The notes: generated by a model not told the origin, from the sequence alone. A stretch of 64,000 bases of DNA from Blastomonas sp. SL216 (GCA_026625625.1 CP113055.1:3765001-3829000), one strand, 5' to 3'. Shown: positions 46,752 to 58,166, counted from the first letter of the stretch. Translations and numbers: made by a program.

Positions 46752-48530
46752 TCAGCCGGTGATCGCGACACCTTCGCCCGGCGGATCGGCAAACACCCGC
46801 TCCACTGCGGCGCGCCGTCCGTCGAGCACCGCCCGGCGATTGATCGTGCCCTTGTCGGACAGCTCGTGTGCCGCCGGATTGGGCGGCGTGTCGAACAGGG
46901 CGATGCGCTTGATCACCGCGCCGCCGCGCGCGCTGCGATTATAGCCGCGCACCGCCTCGGCCACCGTCTCCAGCGTCGCGCCGGGCTTGGGCCAGGCAAG
47001 CATGGCGAGATAGGGGCTGCCGTCATCGGCCAGCACCAGATCGGCGATCAGGCCATCGCAGGCCTTGAGCAGCTTTTCACGCACCGCGCCGCCATAGACC
47101 CAGTTGCCATTGGCGAGCTTGAACTCCTCGGCCAGCCGCCCGGCAAAGGCGAGGCCCTGGCCATGATCATCCTCGTCATGGAACACCGCGACATCGCCGG
47201 TGCGGTAAAAACCTTCCTCATCGAACGCTGCTGCCGTCTTGTCGGGATCGCCCAGATAGCCCTTCATGACGTTCGGCCCGGCGAGCCGAACCTCATAGCG
47301 TCCGTCACAGGGCACGAGCTTGAGCGAAAGGCCGGGCGCGGGCAGGCCGATACCGACCCGGGTAGCGGGGAAATGGATCGCCATGCAGCCGGACACCGTC
47401 TCGGTCATGCCATAGCCGGTGGTCATGTGGATGCGGTGGCCGGTTTCCGCGATCGCCAGCTCCTGCAGACGATCATAGACCGGCTGGGGTAGCCCGGCGC
47501 CGCCATAAAGCATCAGCCGCATCTTGGCGAAGAAGCGCGCGCGCAGCTCTGCGTCCTGCTCCATTGCATCGACCAGCATCGCATAGCCGGTGGGCACATT
47601 GTTGAAATAGGCGACCGAAATCTCGCGCAGATTGGCGAGGGTCTGGTCGAAAAGGCCGGGCAGCGGCTTGCCCGCATCGATATGCAGCGTGCCGCCTTCC
47701 AGCAGGCATGTGCGCATGACGGAGGCGCCCGCGGCATGATGCCAGGGCAGCCAGTCGAGCATCACATCGTCCCAGCCGGCCGCCTTGCCGATCATGTCCA
47801 GCCCTTGCGCCCCGCACGCGGCGAGCGCGGTCAGGCTGTGCGGCACGATCTTGGGCAGCCCGGTCGAGCCCGAAGTCAGCATGTAGATCGCCGCAGCATC
47901 GGGATCGACATTTGCGATGGCCTCAGCTGCCGTCGTGCCAGGATCGGTCGCGATGACATCGGCATAAGCCGTGGCGCCGGCAAAAGGCGCAGGATCGCTG
48001 CTGATGATGCGTGCGTCCGGCGCGGTCGCGGCGAGCGCGGCGGCGATGGCGGGGTGCGGTTCGGCCAGGATGGCCTCTGGCTGCGTCCGCGCGATCACGT
48101 GCCGCAGCCGCGCATGATCACCGCCCGCCAGACCATAAGCGATGCTCACCGGAACGATGATCATGCCCGCTGCCCAGGCGGCAAAGGTCATCACCGCGAC
48201 CGGCAGGCTGTTTTCCGCGATGATCAGCAGCCTGGTGCCGCGCGGAAAATTCTCCGTGAGCCAGCGGGTCGCGCCGTCCATGTCGCGCTTGATCTCAGCG
48301 TAGCTGCGATAGGCCCATTGCCCGTCCGGCCCGCGCCAGCCGATCGCCGGGGCATCGCCCTTGAGCGCTGCGCGTGCGGCAAAGGCACGCGGGATATTGG
48401 CGTCAAAGTCGCGCAGGGGCACGCGGCTCTTGATGATGATCGTGCCATCATCGCGCCGCTCCACCGCGAGGTCGACCGGCATGAATTCGGCCTCACGGAA
48501 CGGCGCTTCGGCAAGCATTGCGGTCGTCAT
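46752..48530 (-). CDS. Feruloyl-CoA synthetase-like ligase
   Basis: AMP-forming ligase of 592 residues. N-terminal RREAEF-type region, P-loop MLTSGSTGLPKIVPHS near 225-240, GYGMTETVSG, and a C-terminal domain ending in LSDKGTINRRAVLDGR with the conserved Lys-Gly-Thr. This long form with a short N-terminal extension is the type annotated as feruloyl-CoA synthase in sphingomonads and pseudomonads. It should activate ferulate, coumarate or caffeate. No enoyl-CoA hydratase/aldolase (FerB/Ech) gene is in the window, so side-chain removal may use the thiolases here or a distant gene. Confidence 0.86.
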   Translation of the reverse strand: MTTAMLAEAPFREAEFMPVDLAVERRDDGTIIIKSRVPLRDFDANIPRAFAARAALKGDAPAIGWRGPDGQWAYRSYAEIKRDMDGATRWLTENFPRGTRLLIIAENSLPVAVMTFAAWAAGMIIVPVSIAYGLAGGDHARLRHVIARTQPEAILAEPHPAIAAALAATAPDARIISSDPAPFAGATAYADVIATDPGTTAAEAIANVDPDAAAIYMLTSGSTGLPKIVPHSLTALAACGAQGLDMIGKAAGWDDVMLDWLPWHHAAGASVMRTCLLEGGTLHIDAGKPLPGLFDQTLANLREISVAYFNNVPTGYAMLVDAMEQDAELRARFFAKMRLMLYGGAGLPQPVYDRLQELAIAETGHRIHMTTGYGMTETVSGCMAIHFPATRVGIGLPAPGLSLKLVPCDGRYEVRLAGPNVMKGYLGDPDKTAAAFDEEGFYRTGDVAVFHDEDDHGQGLAFAGRLAEEFKLANGNWVYGGAVREKLLKACDGLIADLVLADDGSPYLAMLAWPKPGATLETVAEAVRGYNRSARGGAVIKRIALFDTPPNPAAHELSDKGTINRRAVLDGRRAAVERVFADPPGEGVAITG

Positions 48531-48958
48531 GCGGCAGGCCGGTCGATCAGTTCCTTGACCTGCGCAGGGTAAGGCTTGCCCGCCTTGATCGCGTCGACCG
48601 TGCCGCGATCGAGATAATCGCGCCAGCCGATGATCTTGTCGCCCTTGTATTCGATGATCCCGGCATAGGGCGCGGCGACGCGGACGCCGTCTGTCGTCAC
48701 ATATTCGTCGACACCCTCGACGAACAGCCGGTCGGCGGTTTCGGCATGCGCGAAGATGCGCCAGTTGACTTGCGCAATGGTCGATCCGAACCGATCGATA
48801 AACGCGCGCGCCTCGGCCTTGCCGCGCGCAGGCGGGGCGATGGCGGCAGCATAATGCCAGACGACATCGTCGTGCAGCATGCCAAGCACGGCTTCGGCAT
48901 CCTTGCGGGTCCAGGCGGCGATCAGTTGCTTGAACTGGTTGAAACGGGTGTCGCTCAT
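48527..48958 (-). CDS. SnoaL/NTF2-fold protein
   Basis: Protein of 143 residues with one NTF2-like domain: FKQLIAAWTRKDAEAVLGMLHDDVVWHYAAAIAPPARGKAEARAFI and the closing GDKIIGWRDYLDRGTV strand pair, like limonene-epoxide-hydrolase and SnoaL proteins. The start at 48958 overlaps the thiolase stop and its stop overlaps the CoA-ligase start, so the three genes are coupled. Likely a cytoplasmic hydratase, dehydratase or isomerase acting on an acyl-CoA or ketone intermediate. Confidence 0.83.
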   Translation of the reverse strand: MSDTRFNQFKQLIAAWTRKDAEAVLGMLHDDVVWHYAAAIAPPARGKAEARAFIDRFGSTIAQVNWRIFAHAETADRLFVEGVDEYVTTDGVRVAAPYAGIIEYKGDKIIGWRDYLDRGTVDAIKAGKPYPAQVKELIDRPAA

Positions 48959-50184
48959 GCTGCCTGCTCCACGATGAAGCTGACCGTGGTGGTGGTCGAT
49001 CCGCCGATGTTGAGTGTCTGGACGCGGCGCGCGCCTTCGACCTGGTTGTCCGCCGCCTGGCCTGTCACCTGACGGTGCGCATCGAGCAGCATGCGCACGC
49101 CTGTTGCCCCCACCGGATGGCCGAGCCCGATCAGCCCGCCCGAGGGATTGATCGGCAGCTTGCCGCCGATCTCGATATCGCCAGCCTCGACCGCCTTCCA
49201 CGCCTCACCGGGCGCGGTAAGGCCGAGATGGTCGATCGCCATATATTCGGTCATCGCAAAGCAGTCGTGCGTTTCCACCGCATCGATCGCCTCGATTCCC
49301 GAAACGCCTGCGCGCGCGCGGGCATCGTCAATGGCGCGCTTGACCTGCGGGAAGAGATAGGGACTGTCGCCCGCCATGCGCCTTTTGTCGCGATAGCCGA
49401 GCGCCGCCGAGCGGTGGCCCCAGCCGGCGATGCGCGACAGCGATTCCATTGGAATGCCGCGCTTGGCCGCATATTCGCGCGCGCGCTTTTCGGAGGCGAG
49501 GAACACCACCGCAGCGCCATCGGTCACCTGGCCGCAATCATTCTTGCGGGTACGGCCTTCGACGACCGGATTGGCCTCGTCATCCTCGGTAAAGCTCCTG
49601 GGGCCGAACTGCCATTGCCGGGTCTGCGCGGCGGGGTTGCGCCGGCCATTGGCAAAGTTGATCTCCGCAATGCGGCCGAGATGGTCGTAATCGAGGCCGT
49701 ACAGCGCGTCATATTCTTCGGCCAGGTCGGAAAAGGCGCGCGGCCACACGAATTGCGCATCGCCGAACTCGCGGCCCTGATAGGCGGCAGCGCCCAGATT
49801 TTCGGCGGCTTTCTGCCCCGGCACGTTGCGCATCATCTCGATGCCGACGACGCAGGCCAGGTCATAGCGCCCGGATTCGATTTCCGCGGCTGCAGCGAGG
49901 ACCGACACGCTGCCCGAGGCGCAGGCTGCTTCGTGGCGGGAGGTGGGAAGACCATCGAGCGCCGGATCGACATAGGCGAAGAAACCGCCGAGCAGGCCCT
50001 GGCCTGAAAACAGGTCGCCGACGAAATTGCCGACATGGCCGCTTTCGATTTCGGCCGCATCGAGGCGCGTCGCGTCGAGCCCCTGACGGACCGTTTCGAC
50101 AAAGCCGTCGCCTATCGAAAGCCCCTCGCGCGCCCAGTTGCGCGCAAAATCCGTCTGGCACCCGCCGAGCACATATACCATCAC
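48955..50184 (-). CDS. SCP2-type thiolase (acetyl-CoA acetyltransferase family)
   Basis: Thiolase of 409 residues: nucleophile Cys in EAACASGSVSV near residue 89, the SCP2-type HDCF motif (ETHDCFAMTEY) and GLIGLGHPVGATG. These are the marks of sterol-carrier/archaeal-type thiolases that work on bulky substrates and often pair with an OB-fold protein, which is not seen here. First gene of the leftward operon, behind a short palindrome at 50201-50216. It may shorten an aromatic propanoyl-CoA side chain. Confidence 0.9.
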   Translation of the reverse strand: MMVYVLGGCQTDFARNWAREGLSIGDGFVETVRQGLDATRLDAAEIESGHVGNFVGDLFSGQGLLGGFFAYVDPALDGLPTSRHEAACASGSVSVLAAAAEIESGRYDLACVVGIEMMRNVPGQKAAENLGAAAYQGREFGDAQFVWPRAFSDLAEEYDALYGLDYDHLGRIAEINFANGRRNPAAQTRQWQFGPRSFTEDDEANPVVEGRTRKNDCGQVTDGAAVVFLASEKRAREYAAKRGIPMESLSRIAGWGHRSAALGYRDKRRMAGDSPYLFPQVKRAIDDARARAGVSGIEAIDAVETHDCFAMTEYMAIDHLGLTAPGEAWKAVEAGDIEIGGKLPINPSGGLIGLGHPVGATGVRMLLDAHRQVTGQAADNQVEGARRVQTLNIGGSTTTTVSFIVEQAA

Positions 50185-50200
50185 GCCTCTCCTGCTTTTA

Positions 50201-50216
50201 TGGTATGCTTATACAA
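50201..50216 (-). promoter_or_regulatory. Short palindrome upstream of the thiolase operon
   Basis: TGGTATGCTTATACAA has GTAT/ATAC arms and T..A outer bases, like operators of GntR/FCD or TetR regulators. It is 17 bases upstream of the ATG at 50184. Confidence 0.4.
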
Positions 50217-50280
50217 GCTTGGGCCATCGTGCAACCGGGGCGTGAGGGTTTATGCGCAGAGGCGGAATTACGCCGACGGT

Positions 50281-50913
50281 TCAGCTCTCGTCGTCATGCT
50301 CCTCGTCGCCCGGGTACGGATTTGACTTAAGAAGTCCGGCCAGATGCGCGGTGTTCGCCGCGAGCATCCGCGCGGTTTCAAACGTAGCTTCCGGCGTCTC
50401 GTCGAGGTCCTGGAAGTCGGTGCTGCCCATCGCCTCGCCGACCCAATAGCAGGCCGCACCCGCCGGAATGGTGAAGCCGACATCGTTCAGGGCCTGGAAC
50501 AGGTCGGCAGAGGTGCGGTGCGCGCCGTCTTCGTTGCCGACGATCGCCGCCACCGCGACCTTGGAGAAGCTGGGCATTCGGCCAAGCTCGTCGGTCTCGT
50601 CGAGGAATGCGTCCATCCGCTCGAGCACGCGCTTGGCGATGCTCGACATCTGGCCCATCCAGATCGGGGTGCCGAAAATCAGGATATCGGCGGCGAGGAT
50701 GCGCTTGCGCAAATCGGGCCATTCATCGCCGTCGCCCTCGTCTGAGCTGACGCCCGGCAGCACGTTGTAATCGGCGATGCGGATCGTCTCGGTCAGCTCG
50801 ACCTCGTGCTTGGACAGCTGCTGGGAAATCAGCTCGATCATGGCATCGGTCGAGGAGCTTTCCTTGCCCGAACGCTTGAGCGTGCAGTTGATGGCGATGG
50901 CTTTGAGAGTCAT
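50281..50913 (-). CDS. Flavodoxin-like NAD(P)H-dependent FMN reductase
   Basis: Protein of 210 residues with a flavodoxin-like fold: FMN phosphate loop NCTLKRSGKESSST at residues 9-22 and the TPIWMGQMSS motif near 82-91. It could supply reduced flavin or reduce quinones formed during aromatic oxidation. It stands alone between the thiolase operon and the aldehyde dehydrogenase, with only weak ribosome-site sequence. Confidence 0.87.
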   Translation of the reverse strand: MTLKAIAINCTLKRSGKESSSTDAMIELISQQLSKHEVELTETIRIADYNVLPGVSSDEGDGDEWPDLRKRILAADILIFGTPIWMGQMSSIAKRVLERMDAFLDETDELGRMPSFSKVAVAAIVGNEDGAHRTSADLFQALNDVGFTIPAGAACYWVGEAMGSTDFQDLDETPEATFETARMLAANTAHLAGLLKSNPYPGDEEHDDES

Positions 50914-50995
50914 GGGGGCTGCATCCTTGTGCGGGGGTTCGATGGGCTTACGAACCGGCCCGCATGAGGTTGCGCCGACAAGGCAGGATGGGCGA

Positions 50996-51022
50996 CCGGG
51001 CGCAGCGCGATGCCGCGCCCGG
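50996..51022 (-). terminator. Hairpin behind the aldehyde dehydrogenase gene
   Basis: CCGGGCGC (50996-51003) and GCGCCCGG (51015-51022) form a GC-rich stem 8 bases beyond the stop of the leftward dehydrogenase gene. No clear U-run, so it may be a weak or factor-assisted terminator. Confidence 0.45.
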
Positions 51023-51030
51023 GCTTGTGA

Positions 51031-52551
<1,521 letters not shown>

Positions 52552-52706
52552 GAATATTCTCCTCTCGCTTGGCGACTGGCCCGTGATGTGCCGGGACTCA
52601 GCGGTTCGCGAGGCACAGGCTGGCAGCGGCGCGGCGTGCGGGCGAGGGGAGGGGCGAAGGTTGCGCCATGCAACTGTCTCGCGATTGAGACAGGTGAGGC
52701 GATCAA

Positions 52707-53657
52707 TCACTGGATTCCGGCGCGCTCCATGCGGCGGTAGAAGGTGGCGCGGCCGATCCTCAGGCTGCGGGCAGCCGCTGCGACATTACCGCCGCAGCGG
52801 GCGAGCGCCTGGCGCAGCACCTTGCGTTCGGCCGCCGCGATCGGGTCTTCCTCGCCCAGGCCGAACAGATCGGCAAGCGGAACGGGCGTGGCAGCGCTGA
52901 CCCCTGCGAGCAGCGCATGATGGCGCGCGGCGCGGCTTGCGCCGATAACCAGATCGTCGCGATCGACCGCCACCATTGCGGCATGGCCGTGCGTCTGCTG
53001 GTCGAGCAGGACAATGCGACAATCGCTGAACGTGTCGGTGAACATCAGCCGCTCGACCGATGCCGCGGCCTCCTGCAGCGCGGCCATGACCAGGGCGGTG
53101 GTATCGAGATCATGGTCATACCGGTTGGTGGAAACGTCGAGCGCGGCGATGATGCGCCCATCCGCGCCATGGATCGGCACGCCCATGCAGCTGACATGGG
53201 TATTGCTGCTGAGGAAATGCTGGTCCTTGAGGATCGCGACCGGGCGGTCCTCGACCACGCAGGTGCCGATGCCGTTGGTGCCTTCCGCCGCTTCGGACCA
53301 GCATTCGCCGGGCACGAGCCGCGCACGGTCGAACATCGCGGCGTCGCCGTCGGTCATCCGGCCTTCTAGGATCAGGCTGTTGCTGTCGGTCAGCAGCAGG
53401 CAGCGCCCGGTGCGCACGATGCTGCGCGCCAAAGTGTCGAGCACGGGCCGCGCATGACGGAGCAACCGGGCATTGGCCTCGCGCGCCTCGGTCAGCTGCA
53501 TTGCATCGAGACGGTCGGCGGCGGGGCCATGCGCCGGGTCGAGCCCATGGCGCAGCGCCGATCGGCACCAGGATGCCGCCAGCAAGGATTGCGCCGCCGC
53601 AGCGGGGGAGGCGATGGCCGACCGGATGACGGCGGCGTGCTGTTCGGCCTCTGCCAT
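52707..53657 (-). CDS. AcoR-like regulator lacking the AAA+ domain
   Basis: Protein of 316 residues. An N-terminal sensor with GAF-like domain (about 60-205, with the [24 protein letters not shown] and [19 protein letters not shown] motifs of AcoR) is joined directly to a Fis-type helix-turn-helix at about 275-315 ([34 protein letters not shown]). The central sigma-54 activator ATPase of normal AcoR (about 600 residues) is missing, and there is no GAFTGA motif. It probably controls the neighbouring aldehyde dehydrogenase gene with sigma-70 RNA polymerase. Confidence 0.87.
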   Translation of the reverse strand: MAEAEQHAAVIRSAIASPAAAAQSLLAASWCRSALRHGLDPAHGPAADRLDAMQLTEAREANARLLRHARPVLDTLARSIVRTGRCLLLTDSNSLILEGRMTDGDAAMFDRARLVPGECWSEAAEGTNGIGTCVVEDRPVAILKDQHFLSSNTHVSCMGVPIHGADGRIIAALDVSTNRYDHDLDTTALVMAALQEAAASVERLMFTDTFSDCRIVLLDQQTHGHAAMVAVDRDDLVIGASRAARHHALLAGVSAATPVPLADLFGLGEEDPIAAAERKVLRQALARCGGNVAAAARSLRIGRATFYRRMERAGIQ

Positions 53658-53718
53658 GATGCTGTCAGGCTATCACGCCGCCCTTCGCGTCACAAGCGGA
53701 CGCGAGGGCGGCGAGAGG

Positions 53719-55032
53719 TCAGAAGCGGTTGACCAGATTCTCGCAATATTCCTGCCGTCCCGATCGCGGGGCAGGGGCGCTGTTCGATACCACCGCGCGG
53801 TCGGCGATCTGGGCGAGTGTCGTGCCCTCGGCATGGATCATCCGGCCCAGCTCGCCCTGCCAGCCGGCATAGCGTTCGGCGCGGAATGCCTCTAGCCGCC
53901 CATCCTCGATGATCGCGGCGGCGCGCAGCAGCGCCCGGGCAATCGTATCGACCCCGCCAATATGGCCGTGGAACAGATCGACGGCATCGATCGACTGGCG
54001 GCGCACCTTGGCGTCGAAGTTGAAGCCGCCATTGCCCAGGCCCCCGGCGCGCAGCACCTCCAGCATGGCCAGGGTGAGTTCCTCGACCGAATTGGGGAAC
54101 TGGTCGGTATCCCAGCCATTTTGCGGATCGCCGCGATTGGCATCGATCGACCCCAGGATGCCGAGCGCGCGGGCCATTGCGATCTCGTGCTCGAAGGTAT
54201 GGCCGGACAAGGTGGCGTGGTTCGCCTCGATATTGACCTTGACCTCGTTCTCCAGCCCGAAGCGCTTGAGGAACGCGTAGACGGTCTGCGTGTCGAAATC
54301 ATATTGGTGCTTGGTCGGCTCGTGCGGCTTGGGCTCGATCAGTATGGTGCCGGTAAAGCCGATGCGGTGCTTGTGATCGACGACAAGCGACAGGAAACGC
54401 CCGAAATTCTCCTGCTCGGTACCGATCTCGGTGTTGAGGATCGAATCATAGCCCTCGCGTCCGCCCCACAGCACATAGTTGGCGCCGCCAAGCCGGTGTG
54501 TTGCCTCCAGCGCATCGCGCACCTGCGCGGCCGCCCAGGCATAGACTTCGGGATCGGGATTGGTCGCCGCGCCCGCCATATAGCGCGGGTGGCTGAACAG
54601 ATTGGCCGTGCCCCAGAGCAGCTTGCGGCCATGCTGCGCCTGCAGTTGCTCGAGATGGTCGACGGCTTGCGCAAAACTGCTGCGAAAATCGCCGATGGTC
54701 TCGGCATCGGCCATCACGTCGACATCGTGGAAGCAATAGAAGGGCAGGTCGAGCTTCTCGACAAAGGCCAGCGCCGCCTCGCGCTTTGCGGCGGCGTTCG
54801 CAGCGTCCATCGGGCCCTGCAGCCAGGGGCGGTTGAAGGTGCCCGCGCCGAACACGTCGCTGCCAGGCCAGCAGAAGCTGTGCCACATGCAGACGGCAAA
54901 GCGCAGGTGATCCTCCATGCGCTGGCCCATCACCACGCGGTCCTTGTCATACCAGCGATAGGCAAGATCGTTGGAACTCTCCGGCCCTTCGAAGCGGACG
55001 GTGTCGAATGCGGCGAAATATTCGGCGGACAT
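53719..55032 (-). CDS. xylA: Xylose isomerase
   Basis: Metal-dependent aldose isomerase of 437 residues that turns D-xylose into D-xylulose; it may also take glucose. Signature stretches: YCFHDVD with the catalytic His, and [15 protein letters not shown] with metal ligands. Length matches the class II enzymes. It is the third gene of the leftward operon GMC oxidoreductase-xylB-xylA, whose promoter faces the C-glycoside deglycosidase genes. Confidence 0.97.
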   Translation of the reverse strand: MSAEYFAAFDTVRFEGPESSNDLAYRWYDKDRVVMGQRMEDHLRFAVCMWHSFCWPGSDVFGAGTFNRPWLQGPMDAANAAAKREAALAFVEKLDLPFYCFHDVDVMADAETIGDFRSSFAQAVDHLEQLQAQHGRKLLWGTANLFSHPRYMAGAATNPDPEVYAWAAAQVRDALEATHRLGGANYVLWGGREGYDSILNTEIGTEQENFGRFLSLVVDHKHRIGFTGTILIEPKPHEPTKHQYDFDTQTVYAFLKRFGLENEVKVNIEANHATLSGHTFEHEIAMARALGILGSIDANRGDPQNGWDTDQFPNSVEELTLAMLEVLRAGGLGNGGFNFDAKVRRQSIDAVDLFHGHIGGVDTIARALLRAAAIIEDGRLEAFRAERYAGWQGELGRMIHAEGTTLAQIADRAVVSNSAPAPRSGRQEYCENLVNRF

Positions 55033-55044
55033 CGGTGTTTCCTC

Positions 55045-56484
55045 TCAGATCGTTCTTATGGCGGCATAGGCAGAGCGGAACCGGGCGAGCTTCGGGGCCA
55101 GGCGCTCGGCCAGCGCGGGATCGGGATTGATGCTCTCGCGGACCGGCGGACGGGTGCAGATGGTCGCCGGATCGGCGCCGGTGGCCGCGATCTGCGCCAG
55201 CCGTGCCGCGCCCAGCGCCGGGCCGACTTCGCCGCCGTCGAGATAATCGAGCCGTACGTTTAGCGCGGCCGCGATGATCCGGCCCCACCAGGTCGAGCGT
55301 GCGCCGCCACCGATGACAGACAGGCTCTCGATGCGGGTTCCGGCGGCCTGCAGCGCAGCGAGGCCATCGGCATGGGCAAAGGCGACGCCCTCCAGCACGG
55401 CTGCGGCCATGCGCCCCGCGCTGCTGTCATGGCTGAGCCCCAGAAATGCGCCGCGCACATGCGGGTCGTTATGCGGGGTGCGTTCGCCCGACAGATAGGG
55501 CAGGAACAGCTCGCTGCCCTGGCCAGCGCCCTCGGCCTCTGCCGCAGCGAGCATGCCGGGCACGCTGAGGTGCATCATCGCTGCCGCCCAATCGAGACAG
55601 ACGGCGGCAGACAGGTGCACGCTCATCTGGTGCCAAAGCCCCGGCAGGCAGTGGCAAAAGGCGTGCACCGCGCCATCGGGATTGGCGCGCAGCGTGTCGG
55701 TGGCGACAAAGATCACCCCCGATGTGCCGAGCGACAGCAGCGCATCGCCATCGCGCACCACGCCGACGCCGACCGCACCCGCCGCATTGTCGCCCGCGCC
55801 GCCCGCAACGGGCACGCTGGCCATGCCCCAGCGCGCGGCGACCTCGGCGCGGAGCGTCCCGCCGATTTCGCTGCCCTCGACCAGACGCGGCATGTGCCCC
55901 CGCGTCAGCCCGGTCGCGGCGAGCAGTTCGTCCGACCAGTCGCGTCTGGCGACATCGAGCCAAAGCGTGCCCGCGCTGTCGGACATGTCGCTGACCCTGT
56001 CACCGGTCATCAGCAGCCGGATATAGTCCTTGGGCAGCAGCACATGCCGCGTGTCTGCGAAGATCTGAGGCTCGTGCGCGCGCACCCAGGCGAGCTTGGG
56101 CGCGGTAAAGCCGGGCATCGCGATATTGCCCGCGATGGCGCGCAAATCAGGCACGGCAGCCTCCAGCGCGGCGCATTCGGCATGGCTGCGGCCATCGTTC
56201 CACAGGATGGCGGGGCGCAATGGCCGGTCATCTGCGCCCAACAGCGTCGCGCCGTGCATCTGCCCGGCCAGGCCCACGCCGTCCACCTGCGCGCGCAGGC
56301 CGGCTGGCAGCGCGAGGACGGCCGTCTCGGTCGCGCGCCACCATTCTGCCGGGTCCTGTTCCGACCATAGCGGCTGCGGGCGCTGCACGTCGAGCGCGGC
56401 GCTCGCCTGGGCGGCGACATGACCATCCGGGTGCAGCAGAACCGCCTTGACCCCGGAGGTGCCGATGTCGATGCCCAGATACAT
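55045..56484 (-). CDS. xylB: Xylulokinase
   Basis: FGGY sugar kinase of 479 residues; MYLGIDIGTSGVKAVLLHPDG at the N terminus binds ATP phosphate and the GAGDNAAGAVGVG segment is typical of xylulokinase, with the HAFCHCLPGLWHQM substrate region behind. It phosphorylates D-xylulose for the pentose phosphate pathway. It lies 12 bases before xylA and 4 bases behind the GMC gene. Confidence 0.95.
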   Translation of the reverse strand: MYLGIDIGTSGVKAVLLHPDGHVAAQASAALDVQRPQPLWSEQDPAEWWRATETAVLALPAGLRAQVDGVGLAGQMHGATLLGADDRPLRPAILWNDGRSHAECAALEAAVPDLRAIAGNIAMPGFTAPKLAWVRAHEPQIFADTRHVLLPKDYIRLLMTGDRVSDMSDSAGTLWLDVARRDWSDELLAATGLTRGHMPRLVEGSEIGGTLRAEVAARWGMASVPVAGGAGDNAAGAVGVGVVRDGDALLSLGTSGVIFVATDTLRANPDGAVHAFCHCLPGLWHQMSVHLSAAVCLDWAAAMMHLSVPGMLAAAEAEGAGQGSELFLPYLSGERTPHNDPHVRGAFLGLSHDSSAGRMAAAVLEGVAFAHADGLAALQAAGTRIESLSVIGGGARSTWWGRIIAAALNVRLDYLDGGEVGPALGAARLAQIAATGADPATICTRPPVRESINPDPALAERLAPKLARFRSAYAAIRTI

Positions 56485-56488
56485 CGCG

Positions 56489-58105
56489 TTATCCGCGCGC
56501 GTCTTCCAGGATCAGCTCGGAGGCGCGCTGCGCCAGAGCGATCGCAGGGCCGTTGGTGTTGCCCGAAACAGGGCTGGGCATGATCGAGCAATCGACCACG
56601 CGCAGCCCGGCCAGGCCATGCACCCGGCAGCGCGCATCGACCACGGACCCTGCGGGATCGGTGCCCATCGAACAGGTGCCGGTTCCGTGCAGCCCGCATT
56701 CGGTCATCTTGCGCACCTCGGCGACCAGTGCGTCTCCGTCCTTTACTGCGGCGCCAGGCATCCGCTCATCGCCGATGAACGGAGCGAGCGCGGGCATGCT
56801 GGCGAGCTTGCGGAACAGGTGGAACAGCTCCATCGCCTTTTGCTGGTCATACGGGTCGCTCCACATCTTCGGATCGACCACCGGCGCGTCGCGATGGCTG
56901 GGCGAGGTAAGGGTGACCGTCCCCCGGCTCTTCGGGCGAAGGTGATAGCCTGAAAAGGTGAGGCCGGGCCGGTCGGTCAGCGGGCTGCCGGGACGCTCAG
57001 CCATCTCGTTGATCGTGCGCATTGCAAAGGGTGCGGCGGCGACCTGGAATTCGGGCCAGTCGTCCAGGCCCTCGGTCGAGATCAGCCCGGTGATCGGCAT
57101 GCCGACGCGCGCCAGCGGCCCGGTGCGGGTCAGGAAATAGCGGATCGCGTTGCGGTACAGCCGCCAGCCCAGAAACTCCCGATTGTTGCCGGGATTGTTG
57201 TGCAGGTCGAACGACACGCCCATTTTCTGGTGATCGGCGAAATTCTGGCCGACCGCGGCGAGGTCATGCGTCACCGGGATGCCCAGCCGCTGCAGCTCGG
57301 CACCCGGGCCGATACCCGACAGCTGGAGAAGCTGCGGCGAACCATATACGCCCGCGCTGACAATGACCTCGCCCGCCTGGTGTGCCTCTTCCACACCGTC
57401 GCGCTCACACACCACGCCGGTGACGCGGCCGTCCTGCACGGTCAGCCGCGAGACGGCGACAGGGTGGATGACGGTCAGGTTAGGGCGGCTGCGGATCGCC
57501 GCGACAAAGGCCTCATAGGTCGAATGGCGCTGGCCCGCGCGGTCGACGGTATATTGCGATCGGCCTGCGCCGGTGATGCCGGGGGCAGTGATATCGCTCA
57601 CCCAGGGCATGCCGCCTTCCGCGAAGGCACCGGCCAGCGCATCGAAGACCGGGCCCTTGTAATCGGACGGGGTGATCTGCTGTTCGCCATCATGGCCGCG
57701 CCCCGGATGCGCGCCGGGCGCGCGGTAGCTTTCGACCTGCCGGATGCAGCGCGCCATCTCGTCCCAGCCCCAGCCGCTCAGCCCCATGGCTGCCCAGCCG
57801 TCATAATCACCGGGCATGCCGGGCAGATACCAGGTGCCGTTGATCGCCGAAGAGCCGCCCAGGCCGCGGCCATAGGCGTGCATTTCCTGCCGCCGTCCGG
57901 GCTGCTGCGCAACCGGATAGGCACGGAAATAGGCGGGGTTGCCCATGATCTTCACAAACCCGCCCGCCATCAGGATGAATGGATGGTCGTTGCGCCCGCC
58001 ATCCTCGATCAGCAGCACCTGATGCCGCGGATCGGCGCTCAGCCGGTTGGCGAGCACGCAGCCCGATGAGCCTGCGCCCACAATGATATAGTCGAACCGG
58101 GCCAA
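56489..58105 (-). CDS. GMC family FAD oxidoreductase, candidate glycoside oxidase
   Basis: Flavoprotein of 538 residues of the choline-dehydrogenase branch: GAGSSG at 10-15, GRGLGGSSAINGT at 79-91, catalytic pair H473 (GLHGTGTCSMG) and N518 (SGNTNGP). It oxidises an alcohol to a carbonyl. It is divergent from the C-glycoside deglycosidase pair and shares palindromes with it. Deglycosidases of this kind need a 3-keto sugar, and GMC-fold oxidases supply it in known carminate degradation, so oxidation of the glycosyl C3-OH is the best guess. It does not look like the pyranose-oxidase branch, so an aryl alcohol is an alternative. Confidence 0.85.
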   Translation of the reverse strand: MARFDYIIVGAGSSGCVLANRLSADPRHQVLLIEDGGRNDHPFILMAGGFVKIMGNPAYFRAYPVAQQPGRRQEMHAYGRGLGGSSAINGTWYLPGMPGDYDGWAAMGLSGWGWDEMARCIRQVESYRAPGAHPGRGHDGEQQITPSDYKGPVFDALAGAFAEGGMPWVSDITAPGITGAGRSQYTVDRAGQRHSTYEAFVAAIRSRPNLTVIHPVAVSRLTVQDGRVTGVVCERDGVEEAHQAGEVIVSAGVYGSPQLLQLSGIGPGAELQRLGIPVTHDLAAVGQNFADHQKMGVSFDLHNNPGNNREFLGWRLYRNAIRYFLTRTGPLARVGMPITGLISTEGLDDWPEFQVAAAPFAMRTINEMAERPGSPLTDRPGLTFSGYHLRPKSRGTVTLTSPSHRDAPVVDPKMWSDPYDQQKAMELFHLFRKLASMPALAPFIGDERMPGAAVKDGDALVAEVRKMTECGLHGTGTCSMGTDPAGSVVDARCRVHGLAGLRVVDCSIMPSPVSGNTNGPAIALAQRASELILEDARG

Positions 58106-58146
58106 GCCCCTCTCCCCTGGCTGCTCTGCTGAACGAGAGCGCTAAA

Positions 58147-58166
58147 TCTAGAACTGTTGTTCTGAT
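58147..58166. promoter_or_regulatory. TetR-type operator, copy 1 (GMC side)
   Basis: TCTAGAACTGTTGTTCTGAT carries the core TAGAA-N6-TTCT shared with the copies at 58204-58223 and 61663-61682. It lies 42-61 bases upstream of the GMC gene. Confidence 0.6.

Noticed and set aside
56489-58105. Annotation as choline dehydrogenase
   Set aside because: The family branch is right, but there is no betaine gene nearby and the context is glycoside and sugar use.
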